From NCBI GenBank assembly GCA_036381175.1, contig DASVDI010000004.1:1-38825 (forward strand): a DNA stretch of 38,825 nt, written 5' to 3'. The notes beneath the pieces were generated by a model. That model saw only the letters and a program-made list of their open reading frames with translations, did not search any database and was not told the DNA's origin. Each line of letters begins with the position of its first letter. Positions within the stretch are counted from its first letter, which is position 1. Position numbers and translations under genes: made by a program. Positions 22,855 to 30,761 of the stretch are shown piece after piece. The DNA is from JAJUFS01 sp036381175. GTDB lineage: Bacteria; Pseudomonadota; Gammaproteobacteria; Natronospirales; JAJUFS01.

Positions 22855-24546
22855 TCAGAAACGGACCATGAACGTGGCCCACACGTGGCCATCGTCGTCG
22901 CCGTTCAGTGATGTGTGATTGTCGATCGGTGTGGCAAGGATCAGCGTGCCGCTCATGCTGCCGGCGTCGGGCGAGAACAGCAGGCCCACGCCCGCGCTCG
23001 CGAGTTCGCCTTCGAGATCGGTGTTGGCTGGCGTGTCGTCAAAGGCGTGGTTGCTCGCCGTGCCGCCGTCGATGAACACGCTGCCGGCGATGGGATAGCC
23101 GCCCGCGAAAAAATACTTGCGCACTTCAAGCGAAAGAAACGCGCCTTCATCGCCGCGCAATTCCGCCGGTGCGTAACCGCGCACGGAGTACGGACCGCCG
23201 AGCGAAAATTTCTGCGAATCGGTTAATGGATCGGCGGAGTAAACGTAAGTTGCACGTGACTGGATGAGCCAGTTGTTGCCGAACGGGACGCTGTAGCTGC
23301 CATCAAGGCGAATCTTCGCCTGCTGCGCATCGGTGCGCGCCTCGGCAATGGTGTCGCCGTTGGATTTACCGTTGCCGGTGAGAATGGCGGACGCCGACCA
23401 GCTGTGATCCGCACTCGTCAATCCGTTCATGAAGAAGCCGAGTTCGAGCAGGTCGAGCTCGGTGGCGTTCTGCGGAATCGCGATGCCTTCGATCAGTGAT
23501 TCCGTTTCGAAGCGCTGCACGGCGGCGGTGAAGATCATGTTGCGTTCGCGGCTGCGAAGAAACGGGTAACTCCAATCGACGCGATACGTGGTGTTGTCGC
23601 CCGCGATGCCGAGATCCTCGAACACCTCGCCGCCGACTTCGTAATCGGCGCGGTTCACCGTGGCGCGCAGGCGTGAGCCGTTGCTGCCTGTCGGCACGCC
23701 GTAGGTGACGTTGCCGTATTTCAAAAGGCCGTTTTCGGAATAGATGATCGCGACGTAAAGCTCATCGCCGATGCCGGCAAGGTTGTTGAACTGTCCGTCG
23801 GCCAGCAGGCGGAATTCGCCGAGTTCCTCGCGCCCGTAATTGTCGAGGCTCGCGGAAAATTGCGCCGGATCTTCCTTGAGATGAAAGAGGATGTCGGATG
23901 TGCCGAACTCCTCGCCGGGCGAGATCACGGCGCGCGCGGTGAGGCCAGGCAGGTCGTTCAGCAGCAGTACGCCGCGCTCCATGCCGGCTTCGGTGTAAAT
24001 GCGCCCGGGTGTCAGCGCCGTCAGCCGGCGCTTGAGGAATTCGCCGTCGTAGCTCTCGTTGCCGGTGACGGCGATCGCCCCGATGCGCCCTTCAATGATC
24101 TGCAGCTCAACCACGCCGTCGCTGATTTTCTGCGCCGGCACCGTGACCTGCGCGAGCGCATAACCCTGCTCGCGGTAAAGCGCGGTCAGCGCGTCGGCCG
24201 CAGCAAAGATGTCATTGAGTGTCAGCGGCCGGCCGATCCAGGGCGTGAGCTCGGCCATGAGGCGTTCGTTGGAAATGGCCTTGTTGCCGTTCAGCAGGAA
24301 TTCGCGAACGTCGATTTCAGGGCCGAGGGGCGCGGGCGGCGGCGCGGTCTGCATGCGCTGCATCTCGGGTGCCGGTTCCGTCGGCAGCGGCGCCTCGGGC
24401 GGTTGCTGCTTGATGGTGTCCTGGACCTGACCAGGCGTGACCGCGGGCACGGGTTCCGGCACGGGCTGGCCGGCCATGGCAGGCACAGCAAGAAGAGCGG
24501 CGCAAAGAACGCCCCCACGCAGAGCCGCAGGTGAAATCCGGTTCAC
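22855..24546 (-). CDS. TpsB outer-membrane transporter (FhaC/ShlB family)
   Basis: A 563-residue Omp85-superfamily transporter that should export the TpsA encoded 14 bases downstream. After a signal peptide (LCAALLAVPAMAG) comes a Pro/Gln-rich linker, then two POTRA domains (VREFLLNGNKAISNERLMAEL and GAIAVTGNESYDGEFLKRRL regions) and a 16-strand barrel. The barrel has the L6 motif GGPYSVRGY and ends in FMVRF with the terminal aromatic residue required for outer-membrane insertion. I chose GTG 24546 because GGGGGGAG stands just before it and the signal peptide then has a normal length. The upstream ATG at 24597 would add an atypical leader. Confidence 0.94.
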   Translation of the reverse strand: MNRISPAALRGGVLCAALLAVPAMAGQPVPEPVPAVTPGQVQDTIKQQPPEAPLPTEPAPEMQRMQTAPPPAPLGPEIDVREFLLNGNKAISNERLMAELTPWIGRPLTLNDIFAAADALTALYREQGYALAQVTVPAQKISDGVVELQIIEGRIGAIAVTGNESYDGEFLKRRLTALTPGRIYTEAGMERGVLLLNDLPGLTARAVISPGEEFGTSDILFHLKEDPAQFSASLDNYGREELGEFRLLADGQFNNLAGIGDELYVAIIYSENGLLKYGNVTYGVPTGSNGSRLRATVNRADYEVGGEVFEDLGIAGDNTTYRVDWSYPFLRSRERNMIFTAAVQRFETESLIEGIAIPQNATELDLLELGFFMNGLTSADHSWSASAILTGNGKSNGDTIAEARTDAQQAKIRLDGSYSVPFGNNWLIQSRATYVYSADPLTDSQKFSLGGPYSVRGYAPAELRGDEGAFLSLEVRKYFFAGGYPIAGSVFIDGGTASNHAFDDTPANTDLEGELASAGVGLLFSPDAGSMSGTLILATPIDNHTSLNGDDDGHVWATFMVRF

Positions 24547-24938
24547 AAGTACTCCCCCCGAAGAAATCTCGTAACCTGTTTTCGTGTTTCGTTGCACTAT
24601 ATACGCTAAATATGTTGCTCGACACCCTGATTTCCTGAGAAGTCCGTCAGCCTTTACCTACATCGCGAGCAAAGGGACGTCCGTCCCGTTATCGGCGCAA
24701 ACGGGTGTCTGGAGGCTTGTTGAATTGTCGTTGTTCGGGGCTTTCCGGTATCATTCCGCCGCGTCACGAAGGGCTGCGGAGCCTGGATCCAGCCGGTTCC
24801 AGCGCTTTTTGGATCGTTGACGACTCTTATATATAAGGTGTCCGAATTCGGACGCATTCCGGGGCGGCAGGCGAGCGTTTGCCGCCCCGCTGCCTTCTAA
24901 TGACGCCTGGCTGATTCACGACGTGGAGAACGAAACGG
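24547..24938. other. Divergent intergenic region and gcvT leader
   Basis: No gene is visible. Toward gcvT I see TTGTCG (24725-24730), 18 bases, TATCAT (24749-24754) as a weak promoter candidate, and an AT-rich TTATATATAAG near 24828. A perfect palindrome GTCCGAATTCGGAC (24838-24851) and a GGGGCGGCA/TTGCCGCCCC hairpin (about 24863-24890) lie in the gcvT leader. I could not recognise a glycine riboswitch. Toward tpsB, the minus strand has TATATAG and TATTTA boxes. Confidence 0.45.
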
Positions 24939-26024
24939 ATGGGAAATCGCACCCCGCTTTATGACGCTCACGTGGCCCTCGGGGCGCGAATGGTCGATTT
25001 CGGCGGCTGGGACATGCCGGTGAATTACGGCTCGCAGATCGAGGAGCACCACGCCGTGCGCCGTGATGCGGGCATGTTTGACGTTTCGCACATGACTGTC
25101 GTGGATATTCACGGCGAGAAGGCGCGTCCCTTCCTGCAGAAGCTGCTGGCCAACGACGTAGCCAAGCTCAAGGTTTCCGGTAAAGCGCTTTATTCCTGCA
25201 TGTTGACCGAAGATGCAGGCATTATTGATGATCTTATCGTCTATTTCCTGGCTGACGATTTCTTCCGCATGGTCGTGAATGCGTCCACGCGCGACAAGGA
25301 TCTTCCCTGGATCGAGAAGCATGCCGCCGAGTTCGGCGTGACCGTGAAGGAACGGCCGGAACTGGCCATGATCGCCGTTCAGGGACCGAACGCACGCGAA
25401 AAAGCCGCAAAATGCATCGATCCTGCTCACAAAGAAACCATTTTGGGTCTCAAGCCGTTTTCGGCAGCCGACTGCGATGGCCTGTTCGTGGCGCGTACTG
25501 GCTACACCGGCGAGGACGGTTTCGAGATCGTGGTCCCCGAGGATCGGGCGGCAGCACTCTGGGATTCCTTTAATGAGGAGGGCATCGTGCCCGCAGGCCT
25601 CGGCGCGCGCGACACCCTGCGCCTGGAAGCTGCGCTGAATCTCTACGGCTCGGACATGGACGAAACCACCACGCCGCTGGAATCCGGCCTCGGCTGGACC
25701 ATTGCATGGGAGCCGAACGATCGCCATTTCATTGGCCGGGACGCACTGGAAAAGCAGAAAGCTGCGGGCGTGGCGCGCAAGCTGGTGGGCCTGGTGCTGG
25801 AAGATCGTGGCGTGCTTCGCGGCCATCAGAAAGTCATCACCAATGCCGGCGACGGCGAGGTGACCAGCGGCACGTTTTCGCCCACCATGGAGCGCTCCAT
25901 CGCGCTGGCCCGTGTACCGGCGGGAGCGGAAGGCGAGATCGAGGTCGAGATTCGCGGCAAGCGATTGAAGGCACGGCTGGTGAAACCGCCGTTCGTGCGC
26001 AATGGAGAGATCAAGATTCAGTGA
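24939..26024 (+). CDS. gcvT: Glycine cleavage T-protein (aminomethyltransferase)
   Basis: A 361-residue T-protein. It takes the aminomethyl group carried on lipoyl-GcvH and makes 5,10-methylene-THF and ammonia. Family blocks include MVDFGGWDMPVNYGSQIEEHHAVR near the start, GMFDVSHM, the folate-pocket LYSCMLTEDAGIIDDLIVY, TGYTGEDGFEI and GLGARDTLRLEAALNLYG. The start ATG 24939 follows GGAGAACGAAACGG. It opens the gcvT-gcvH-gcvPA-tpx-gcvPB run. The stop codon lies inside the left arm of the GTGAGAGG palindrome that follows. Confidence 0.97.
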   Translation: MGNRTPLYDAHVALGARMVDFGGWDMPVNYGSQIEEHHAVRRDAGMFDVSHMTVVDIHGEKARPFLQKLLANDVAKLKVSGKALYSCMLTEDAGIIDDLIVYFLADDFFRMVVNASTRDKDLPWIEKHAAEFGVTVKERPELAMIAVQGPNAREKAAKCIDPAHKETILGLKPFSAADCDGLFVARTGYTGEDGFEIVVPEDRAAALWDSFNEEGIVPAGLGARDTLRLEAALNLYGSDMDETTTPLESGLGWTIAWEPNDRHFIGRDALEKQKAAGVARKLVGLVLEDRGVLRGHQKVITNAGDGEVTSGTFSPTMERSIALARVPAGAEGEIEVEIRGKRLKARLVKPPFVRNGEIKIQ

Positions 26025-26093
26025 GAGGTAAGAGGTGAGAAGTGAGAGGATGCTCTGCTTCAATCCTCTCACCTTTCCCTTCTCACCTCTCAC
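26021..26093. repeat. Purine-rich palindrome between gcvT and gcvH
   Basis: The left arm (26021-26050, G/A/T-rich, GTGAGAGG units) and the right arm (26064-26093) are imperfect reverse complements over 30 bases. Within each arm GAGAGG/GAGAAG units repeat directly. The gcvT stop codon lies in the first bases of the element. Confidence 0.88.
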
Positions 26094-26161
26094 AAGAAGC
26101 GGTAGTCAAGCCGAAGCCGGAAATGCTTCAGAAATTCGAGAGATTCGAACGGAGAAATAAA

Positions 26162-26554
26162 ATGAGCAAAGTCCCCGCTGAACTGCGTTACACGAAATCG
26201 CATGAATGGATTCGCAAGGAAGACGATGGCACTGTGACTATCGGAATCACCGATCACGCACAGGAAGCGCTGGGCGATCTCGTGTTCGTCGAGACGCCGG
26301 AGGGCGGGCGCAGTGTCGAGGAAGGCGAGGCGCTTGCCGTCGTCGAATCCGTGAAGGCAGCATCCGATGTTTACGCACCGCTTGCGGGTGAAGTTGTCGC
26401 CGGCAACGAAGCGCTGGCCGACACGCCGGAATTCATCAACACCGATCCCTATGGCCAGGGCTGGATCATGAAGATCAGGCCGGCGAGTCCCGCGGATGTC
26501 GATGCGAAGCTGCTCGACGCGGACGGGTACAACAAGGTGCTGGAAGAAGCCTGA
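26162..26554 (+). CDS. gcvH: Glycine cleavage H-protein
   Basis: A 130-residue lipoyl carrier that shuttles the aminomethyl group from P-protein to T-protein. The lipoylated lysine is K65 in ALAVVESVKAASDVYAPL, the expected position. Other family blocks are RYTKSHEWIR at the start, ITDHAQEALGDLVFVE and the C-terminal GWIMKIRP. ATG 26162 has CGGAGA seven bases upstream. The open frame extends 40 codons further upstream, through the repeat, but the family N-terminus (AELRYTKSHEW) begins at this ATG. Confidence 0.97.
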   Translation: MSKVPAELRYTKSHEWIRKEDDGTVTIGITDHAQEALGDLVFVETPEGGRSVEEGEALAVVESVKAASDVYAPLAGEVVAGNEALADTPEFINTDPYGQGWIMKIRPASPADVDAKLLDADGYNKVLEEA

Positions 26555-26563
26555 TCTGTTTGC

Positions 26564-26608
26564 AGGAGCGCCTTCAGGCGCGAACGGTTCGCGCCTGAAG
26601 GCGCTCCT
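26564..26608. repeat. Perfect 22-bp palindrome between gcvH and gcvPA
   Basis: Arms 26564-26585 and 26587-26608 are exact reverse complements around a single base. Each arm contains AGGAGCG and CTTCAGGCGCG. No T run follows, so it is more likely a REP-like element or mRNA stabiliser than a terminator. Confidence 0.92.
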
Positions 26609-26648
26609 ACGCAATACCACCATCAATTCTGAACTGGTAACCGCAACG

Positions 26649-28028
26649 ATGCCCTTCATTCCTCATACCGAACACGACATCCGCGACATGCTCGCCGCCA
26701 TCGGCGTCGACAGCATCGAAAAACTTTTCGATGAAATTCCCGCGGAGTTGCGCGTCGATGATCTTCCCGGCGTGCCGGAAGCGCTCACCGAGATGGAAAT
26801 CTCGCGGCTCATGCACGCGCGCGCGGCAGCAGATGGCCAGTACCTGAATTTCATCGGGTACGGCGCGTACGAACATCACATTCCGGCGGCGGTGTGGGAG
26901 ATCACCACGCGCGGCGAATTCTATTCGGCGTACACGCCGTACCAGGCCGAGGCGAGCCAGGGCACGCTGCAACTGCTGTACGAATACCAGTCGATGATGG
27001 CGTCGTTGACGGGCATGGATGTTTCCAATGCCTCCTTGTATGACGGCGCGAGCGCGCTCGCCGAAGCCTGCTTGATGGCGGTGCGCGCGCATCGCAAATC
27101 GAAGTCGAAGAAAATCCTGATGCCGGCGAGCACGCATCCGCTGTATCGCAAGGTGGCGAAGGCGATCTGCGCGACGCAGAACATCGTGTTCGAGGAAATT
27201 GCGTTTGACGCAAAAACCGGCACCACGCAACTCGACGTGCTGAAAAAATTCGAAGGCTCCGACATCACCGCGCTCGTCATTCCGCAACCGAATGTCTTCG
27301 GTGCGCTGGAAGATGTCGATGCCATGACCGACTGGGCGCGCGCGAACAACGCGCTTGCGATTGCCGTTGTGAATCCGACATCGCTTGCGGTGCTCAAAGC
27401 GCCGGGCGAGTGGGGCGCACATGAGGGTGGCGTGGATATTGTTTGCGGTGAAGGCCAGCCGCTCGGCGTGCCATTGTCGTCCGGCGGTCCGTACTTCGGT
27501 TTCATGTGCACGAAAACCGAGCACGTGCGCCAGATGCCGGGACGCATTATCGGTCGCACCATCGATCTTGATGGCAAGACGGGCTACACGCTCACCTTGC
27601 AGGCGCGCGAGCAGCACATTCGCCGTTCCAAGGCGACATCGAACATCTGCACCAACCAGGGATTGCTGGTGACGGCCGCGACGATCTACATGTCGCTGGT
27701 CGGCCCCGAAGGTCTTGTGAACATCGCTGCCGCGTCGCATGCCAACACGCGCAAGCTCGTCGATGCGTTGACGCACGTGAAAGGCGTGAAGAAAACGTTT
27801 AATGCGCCGGTGTTCCATGAAGCCGTGCTGACGCTGGATCGTCCAGTGAAGGCCGTCATCGATGGACTGTTGCAGAAGGGGATCGTCGGTGGTTACGCGA
27901 TCGGCGAAGATTATCCGGAACTCGGAAACGCCTTGCTTGTCTGCGCGACCGAGACGCGAACGGATGCCGATATTGCGCATTACGCAAGTGCACTTTCCGA
28001 AGTGATGAAAAACGTCCAGGTGGCGTAG
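26649..28028 (+). CDS. gcvPA: Glycine dehydrogenase (decarboxylating) subunit 1
   Basis: A 459-residue N-terminal half of the split P-protein. With gcvPB it decarboxylates glycine and loads the aminomethyl group onto GcvH. The segment FIGYGAYEHHIPAAVWEI, the YTPYQAEASQGTLQLLYEYQ block and ASLYDGASALAEA are typical of GcvPA. The half lacks the PLP-lysine, as expected, since that is on gcvPB. The start ATG 26649 has only a weak ribosome site (CTGGTAACC). Its stop codon TAG is supplied by the left arm of the GTAGGTTGG palindrome that follows. Confidence 0.96.
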   Translation: MPFIPHTEHDIRDMLAAIGVDSIEKLFDEIPAELRVDDLPGVPEALTEMEISRLMHARAAADGQYLNFIGYGAYEHHIPAAVWEITTRGEFYSAYTPYQAEASQGTLQLLYEYQSMMASLTGMDVSNASLYDGASALAEACLMAVRAHRKSKSKKILMPASTHPLYRKVAKAICATQNIVFEEIAFDAKTGTTQLDVLKKFEGSDITALVIPQPNVFGALEDVDAMTDWARANNALAIAVVNPTSLAVLKAPGEWGAHEGGVDIVCGEGQPLGVPLSSGGPYFGFMCTKTEHVRQMPGRIIGRTIDLDGKTGYTLTLQAREQHIRRSKATSNICTNQGLLVTAATIYMSLVGPEGLVNIAAASHANTRKLVDALTHVKGVKKTFNAPVFHEAVLTLDRPVKAVIDGLLQKGIVGGYAIGEDYPELGNALLVCATETRTDADIAHYASALSEVMKNVQVA

Positions 28029-28119
28029 GTTGGAATGAGGTATTTCCGAACCCCAACGTTTTACCTGTTGGGGTTCGCTCCCGGAGTACCGGGACCTTGT
28101 GCGCTCACCCCAACCTACG
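28025..28119. repeat. GTAGGTTGGGG-family palindrome (copy 2)
   Basis: The ends GTAGGTTGG and CCAACCTAC and inner arms CGAACCCCAAC/GTTGGGGTTCG match copies 1 and 3. An extra small hairpin (CCCGGAGTACCGGGA) is inserted near 28080-28095. The gcvPA stop TAG lies within the left arm. Confidence 0.9.
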
Positions 28120-28147
28120 CAAGCAATTTGCTGCGAGGAGGTTCGAT

Positions 28148-28657
28148 ATGGCGACCGTAACACTGGGTGGAAATGACGTTGAACTGAACGGCGATCTGCC
28201 GAAGGTCGGCGAGCAGGCGCCGGATTTCACGCTCGTGAATACCGACTTGCAGGATGTGTCGCTGAAGGATTTTCCCGGCAAGAAGAAATTGCTGAATATC
28301 GTGCCGAGTCTCGACACGCCGACCTGCGCGCTGTCGACGAAGAAATTCAACGAACACGCGAAAGCGCACGATGACACCGTGATGCTGATGATTTCTGCGG
28401 ACCTGCCGTTCGCGCAGAAACGTTTCTGCGGCAATGAAGGTTTGAGCAATGTCATTCCGCTGTCGCTGATGCGCGGCAAGGACGGATTCGCGAGCGGCTA
28501 CGGCGTGATGATTTCCGACGGTCCGCTCGCTGGCGTCACGGCGCGCGCCATTGTTGTTACCGACGCGAACGACAAGGTGGTTCACACCGAACTTGTCGAG
28601 GATGTCGGCAACGAACCGGATTACAATGCGGCGCTTGAAGCATTGGATAAAGCGTAA
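28148..28657 (+). CDS. tpx: Thiol peroxidase
   Basis: A 169-residue atypical 2-Cys peroxiredoxin that reduces hydrogen and alkyl peroxides with thioredoxin. The peroxidatic cysteine C60 is in IVPSLDTPTCALSTKKFNE and the resolving cysteine C94 is in AQKRFCGNEGLSNV, the spacing seen in E. coli Tpx. A strong Shine-Dalgarno (GAGGAGG) precedes ATG 28148. It sits between the two halves of the glycine dehydrogenase, an unusual position, with repeats on both sides. Its own leader and ribosome site suggest it may also be transcribed independently. Confidence 0.96.
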   Translation: MATVTLGGNDVELNGDLPKVGEQAPDFTLVNTDLQDVSLKDFPGKKKLLNIVPSLDTPTCALSTKKFNEHAKAHDDTVMLMISADLPFAQKRFCGNEGLSNVIPLSLMRGKDGFASGYGVMISDGPLAGVTARAIVVTDANDKVVHTELVEDVGNEPDYNAALEALDKA

Positions 28658-28668
28658 AAGCGAAGAAT

Positions 28669-28761
28669 GGACAGGATTAACAGGATTTTTGAACAGGATT
28701 TACAGGATCAAAGCATCAGTAACGAATCCTGTTAATTCTGAAAAATCCTGTTAATCCTGTC
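28669..28761. repeat. ACAGGATTAACAGGATT palindrome between tpx and gcvPB
   Basis: The left arm has four spaced ACAGGATT(T/A) units and the right arm has three AATCCTGT units. The outer 20 bases of the two arms are exact reverse complements. It combines direct and inverted repetition, unlike the other elements in this operon. Confidence 0.9.
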
Positions 28762-28799
28762 TATTGCCCTTTTTTGGAACTTGCAACCAGGAAACCCGA

Positions 28800-30272
28800 A
28801 TGCTGATCTTCGAACACTCCCGGGCCGGCCGCCGTGCGTTTGCGCAGGCGCCGCGCCAGACGTCGCACAATACCGCATCGTTGGACGACATTCCGGCGAA
28901 CCTGCGTCGCAAATCCAAGCCGCTGCTGCCGGAAGTTTCCGAAATGCAGGCGGTGCGGCATTACACGCGCCTGTCGCAGAAGAATTTTTCCATCGACACG
29001 CAGTTCTATCCGCTCGGTTCGTGCACGATGAAATACAACCCGCGCGCGTGCAACACGCTTGCGATGTTGCCGGAATTTCTCGGGCGTCATCCGCTTGCAC
29101 CGGAATCCACCGGCCAGGGATTTCTTGCCTGCATGTACGAATTGCAGGAAATCCTGAAAGGCGTCACGGGCATGAAAGGCGGCGTGTCGCTGACGCCGAT
29201 GGCAGGCGCGCAGGGCGAACTCGCCGGTGTGATGATGATTCGCGCGTATCACGATGCGCGCGGCGATCATGAACGCAATGAAATCATCGTTCCCGATGCC
29301 GCGCACGGCACGAACCCGGCGACCGCGGTGATGTGCGGCTGCATCGCGCGCGAAATTCCGACCGACAAGAATGGCGATGTCGACATCGAAGCGCTGAAGA
29401 AGGTTGTCGGCCCGAAGACGGCGGGCATCATGCTCACCAATCCGTCGACGCTCGGCGTGTTCGAACGGCGCATCAAGGAAATCTCGAAGATTGTTCACGA
29501 TGCCGGTGGACTGCTTTATTACGACGGCGCGAACCTGAATGCGATTCTCGGCAAGGTGCGTCCAGGCGACATGGGCTTCGACGTCATTCACATGAACCTG
29601 CACAAGACCTTCTCGACGCCGCACGGTGGCGGCGGTCCGGGTTCGGGTGCGATCGGTGTTTCCGAACGTCTCAAGCCGTTCATGCCGACACCCATCGTTG
29701 GCAAGGAAGGCAATGAATACCGCTGGCTGACCGAAAAGGACCTGCCGCAATCCATCGGGCGATTGTCTGCGTGGATGGGCAACGCGGGCGTGCTGCTGCG
29801 TGCGTATGTTTATGCGCGCATGCTCGGCCGCGATGGCATGAAGCGCGTTGCAGATTTCGCGACGCTGAACGCGAACTACCTGATGGTGGAACTGAAGAAA
29901 GCCGGTTTCGAACTCGCGTTCCCGAATCGCCGCGCGAGCCACGAGTTCATCGTGACCTTGAAAAAGGACGCGAAGGAAACCGGACTCACCGCGATGGACA
30001 TTGCAAAGCGTTTGCTCGATTACGGCTTCCACGCGCCGACAACGTATTTCCCGTTGCTGGTGCCGGAATGCCTGCTCATCGAGCCGACGGAAACCGAAGC
30101 GCGCGAAGCGCTGGATGGATTCGTGAAGGCGATGTCCGACATCAGGCAGGAAGCCGCGAACGATATTGAAATGGTGAAAGGCGCGCCTTACACCTTGCCG
30201 GTTCGCCGTCTTGATGACGTGCGCGCCGCGCGCCAGCTTGATCTGAAATGGCAGGAAGCCGCGGCGGAATAA
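28800..30272 (+). CDS. gcvPB: Glycine dehydrogenase (decarboxylating) subunit 2
   Basis: A 490-residue C-terminal half of the split P-protein. It carries the PLP-lysine K269 in VIHMNLHKTFSTPHGGGGPGSG. Other family blocks are FYPLGSCTMKYNPR near residue 70, SLTPMAGAQGELAGVMMIRAYH and VPDAAHGTNPATA. The start ATG 28800 has CAGGAAA before it. Split P-proteins occur in many bacteria and archaea, usually with the two genes adjacent; here tpx and two repeats separate them. Confidence 0.97.
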   Translation: MLIFEHSRAGRRAFAQAPRQTSHNTASLDDIPANLRRKSKPLLPEVSEMQAVRHYTRLSQKNFSIDTQFYPLGSCTMKYNPRACNTLAMLPEFLGRHPLAPESTGQGFLACMYELQEILKGVTGMKGGVSLTPMAGAQGELAGVMMIRAYHDARGDHERNEIIVPDAAHGTNPATAVMCGCIAREIPTDKNGDVDIEALKKVVGPKTAGIMLTNPSTLGVFERRIKEISKIVHDAGGLLYYDGANLNAILGKVRPGDMGFDVIHMNLHKTFSTPHGGGGPGSGAIGVSERLKPFMPTPIVGKEGNEYRWLTEKDLPQSIGRLSAWMGNAGVLLRAYVYARMLGRDGMKRVADFATLNANYLMVELKKAGFELAFPNRRASHEFIVTLKKDAKETGLTAMDIAKRLLDYGFHAPTTYFPLLVPECLLIEPTETEAREALDGFVKAMSDIRQEAANDIEMVKGAPYTLPVRRLDDVRAARQLDLKWQEAAAE

Positions 30273-30294
30273 CGCCGCAACAAGGGGAACGAAC

Positions 30295-30654
30295 ATGGCT
30301 GACGGACTTCGGGGAATGCCGCGCCTTTTGCGCGCGGCGCGCGTGACATTTGCGGGATTGCGTGCGGCCGCCGTTCACGAGGAAGCCTTCCAGCTTGAAC
30401 TGATCCTGTTCGTGGTGTGCGCGCCGCTGGGGTTGTGGCTGGGCGAGACCGGCATCGAGCGCGCACTGCTTGTCGGCAGTTTGTTCTTCGTGCTCGCCGT
30501 TGAATTGCTCAACAGCAGCGTCGAGGCGACGGTTGATCGCGTCGGTCTTGAGCGTCACGAACTTTCCGGGCGTGCGAAGGATCTCGGTTCGGCGGCGGTT
30601 TTCATTGCGCTGGTGAATGCGGCGGTAGTCTGGTTGCTTGTCCTCGTTTCCTGA
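30295..30654 (+). CDS. dgkA: Diacylglycerol kinase
   Basis: A 119-residue inner-membrane enzyme with three transmembrane helices that phosphorylates diacylglycerol to phosphatidic acid, recycling lipid left by membrane-derived oligosaccharide or similar synthesis. The signature is VELLNSSVEATVDRVG followed by HELSGRAKDLGSAAV, containing the catalytic Glu and the Asn/Asp/Lys residues. The N-terminal amphipathic helix has the HEEAFQLEL motif. ATG 30295 has AAGGGG upstream and follows gcvPB by 22 bases, so it is probably on the same transcript. Confidence 0.96.
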   Translation: MADGLRGMPRLLRAARVTFAGLRAAAVHEEAFQLELILFVVCAPLGLWLGETGIERALLVGSLFFVLAVELLNSSVEATVDRVGLERHELSGRAKDLGSAAVFIALVNAAVVWLLVLVS

Positions 30655-30663
30655 GTACAGTTT

Positions 30664-30740
30664 GTACAGGTTGGGGTTCGCGAAGCGAACCCCAACATTG
30701 CTGAACTGTTGGGGTTCGGGAAACCCTCACCCCAACCTAC
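30664..30740. repeat. GTAGGTTGGGG-family palindrome (copy 3)
   Basis: The left arm is GTACAGGTTGGGG (two extra bases relative to copy 1), the right arm is CCCCAACCTAC, and the inner parts include GTTCGCGAAGCGAAC and CCCCAAC/GTTGGGG. It fills the gap between dgkA and the PfkB kinase. Confidence 0.88.
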
Positions 30741-30761
30741 GGTCAAGCCAAAGGAAATTTC

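Noticed and set aside
18212..22918. Long plus-strand frames opposite tpsA
   Set aside because: Mirror frames of a repetitive beta-helix gene; no plausible product.
24700..24938. Glycine riboswitch ahead of gcvT
   Set aside because: I could not find the conserved aptamer cores. A CGAAGGG string near 24769 is not enough.
28669..28761. Transcription terminator between tpx and gcvPB
   Set aside because: The stems are AT-rich and long without a following T run on the plus strand; it reads as a dispersed repeat.
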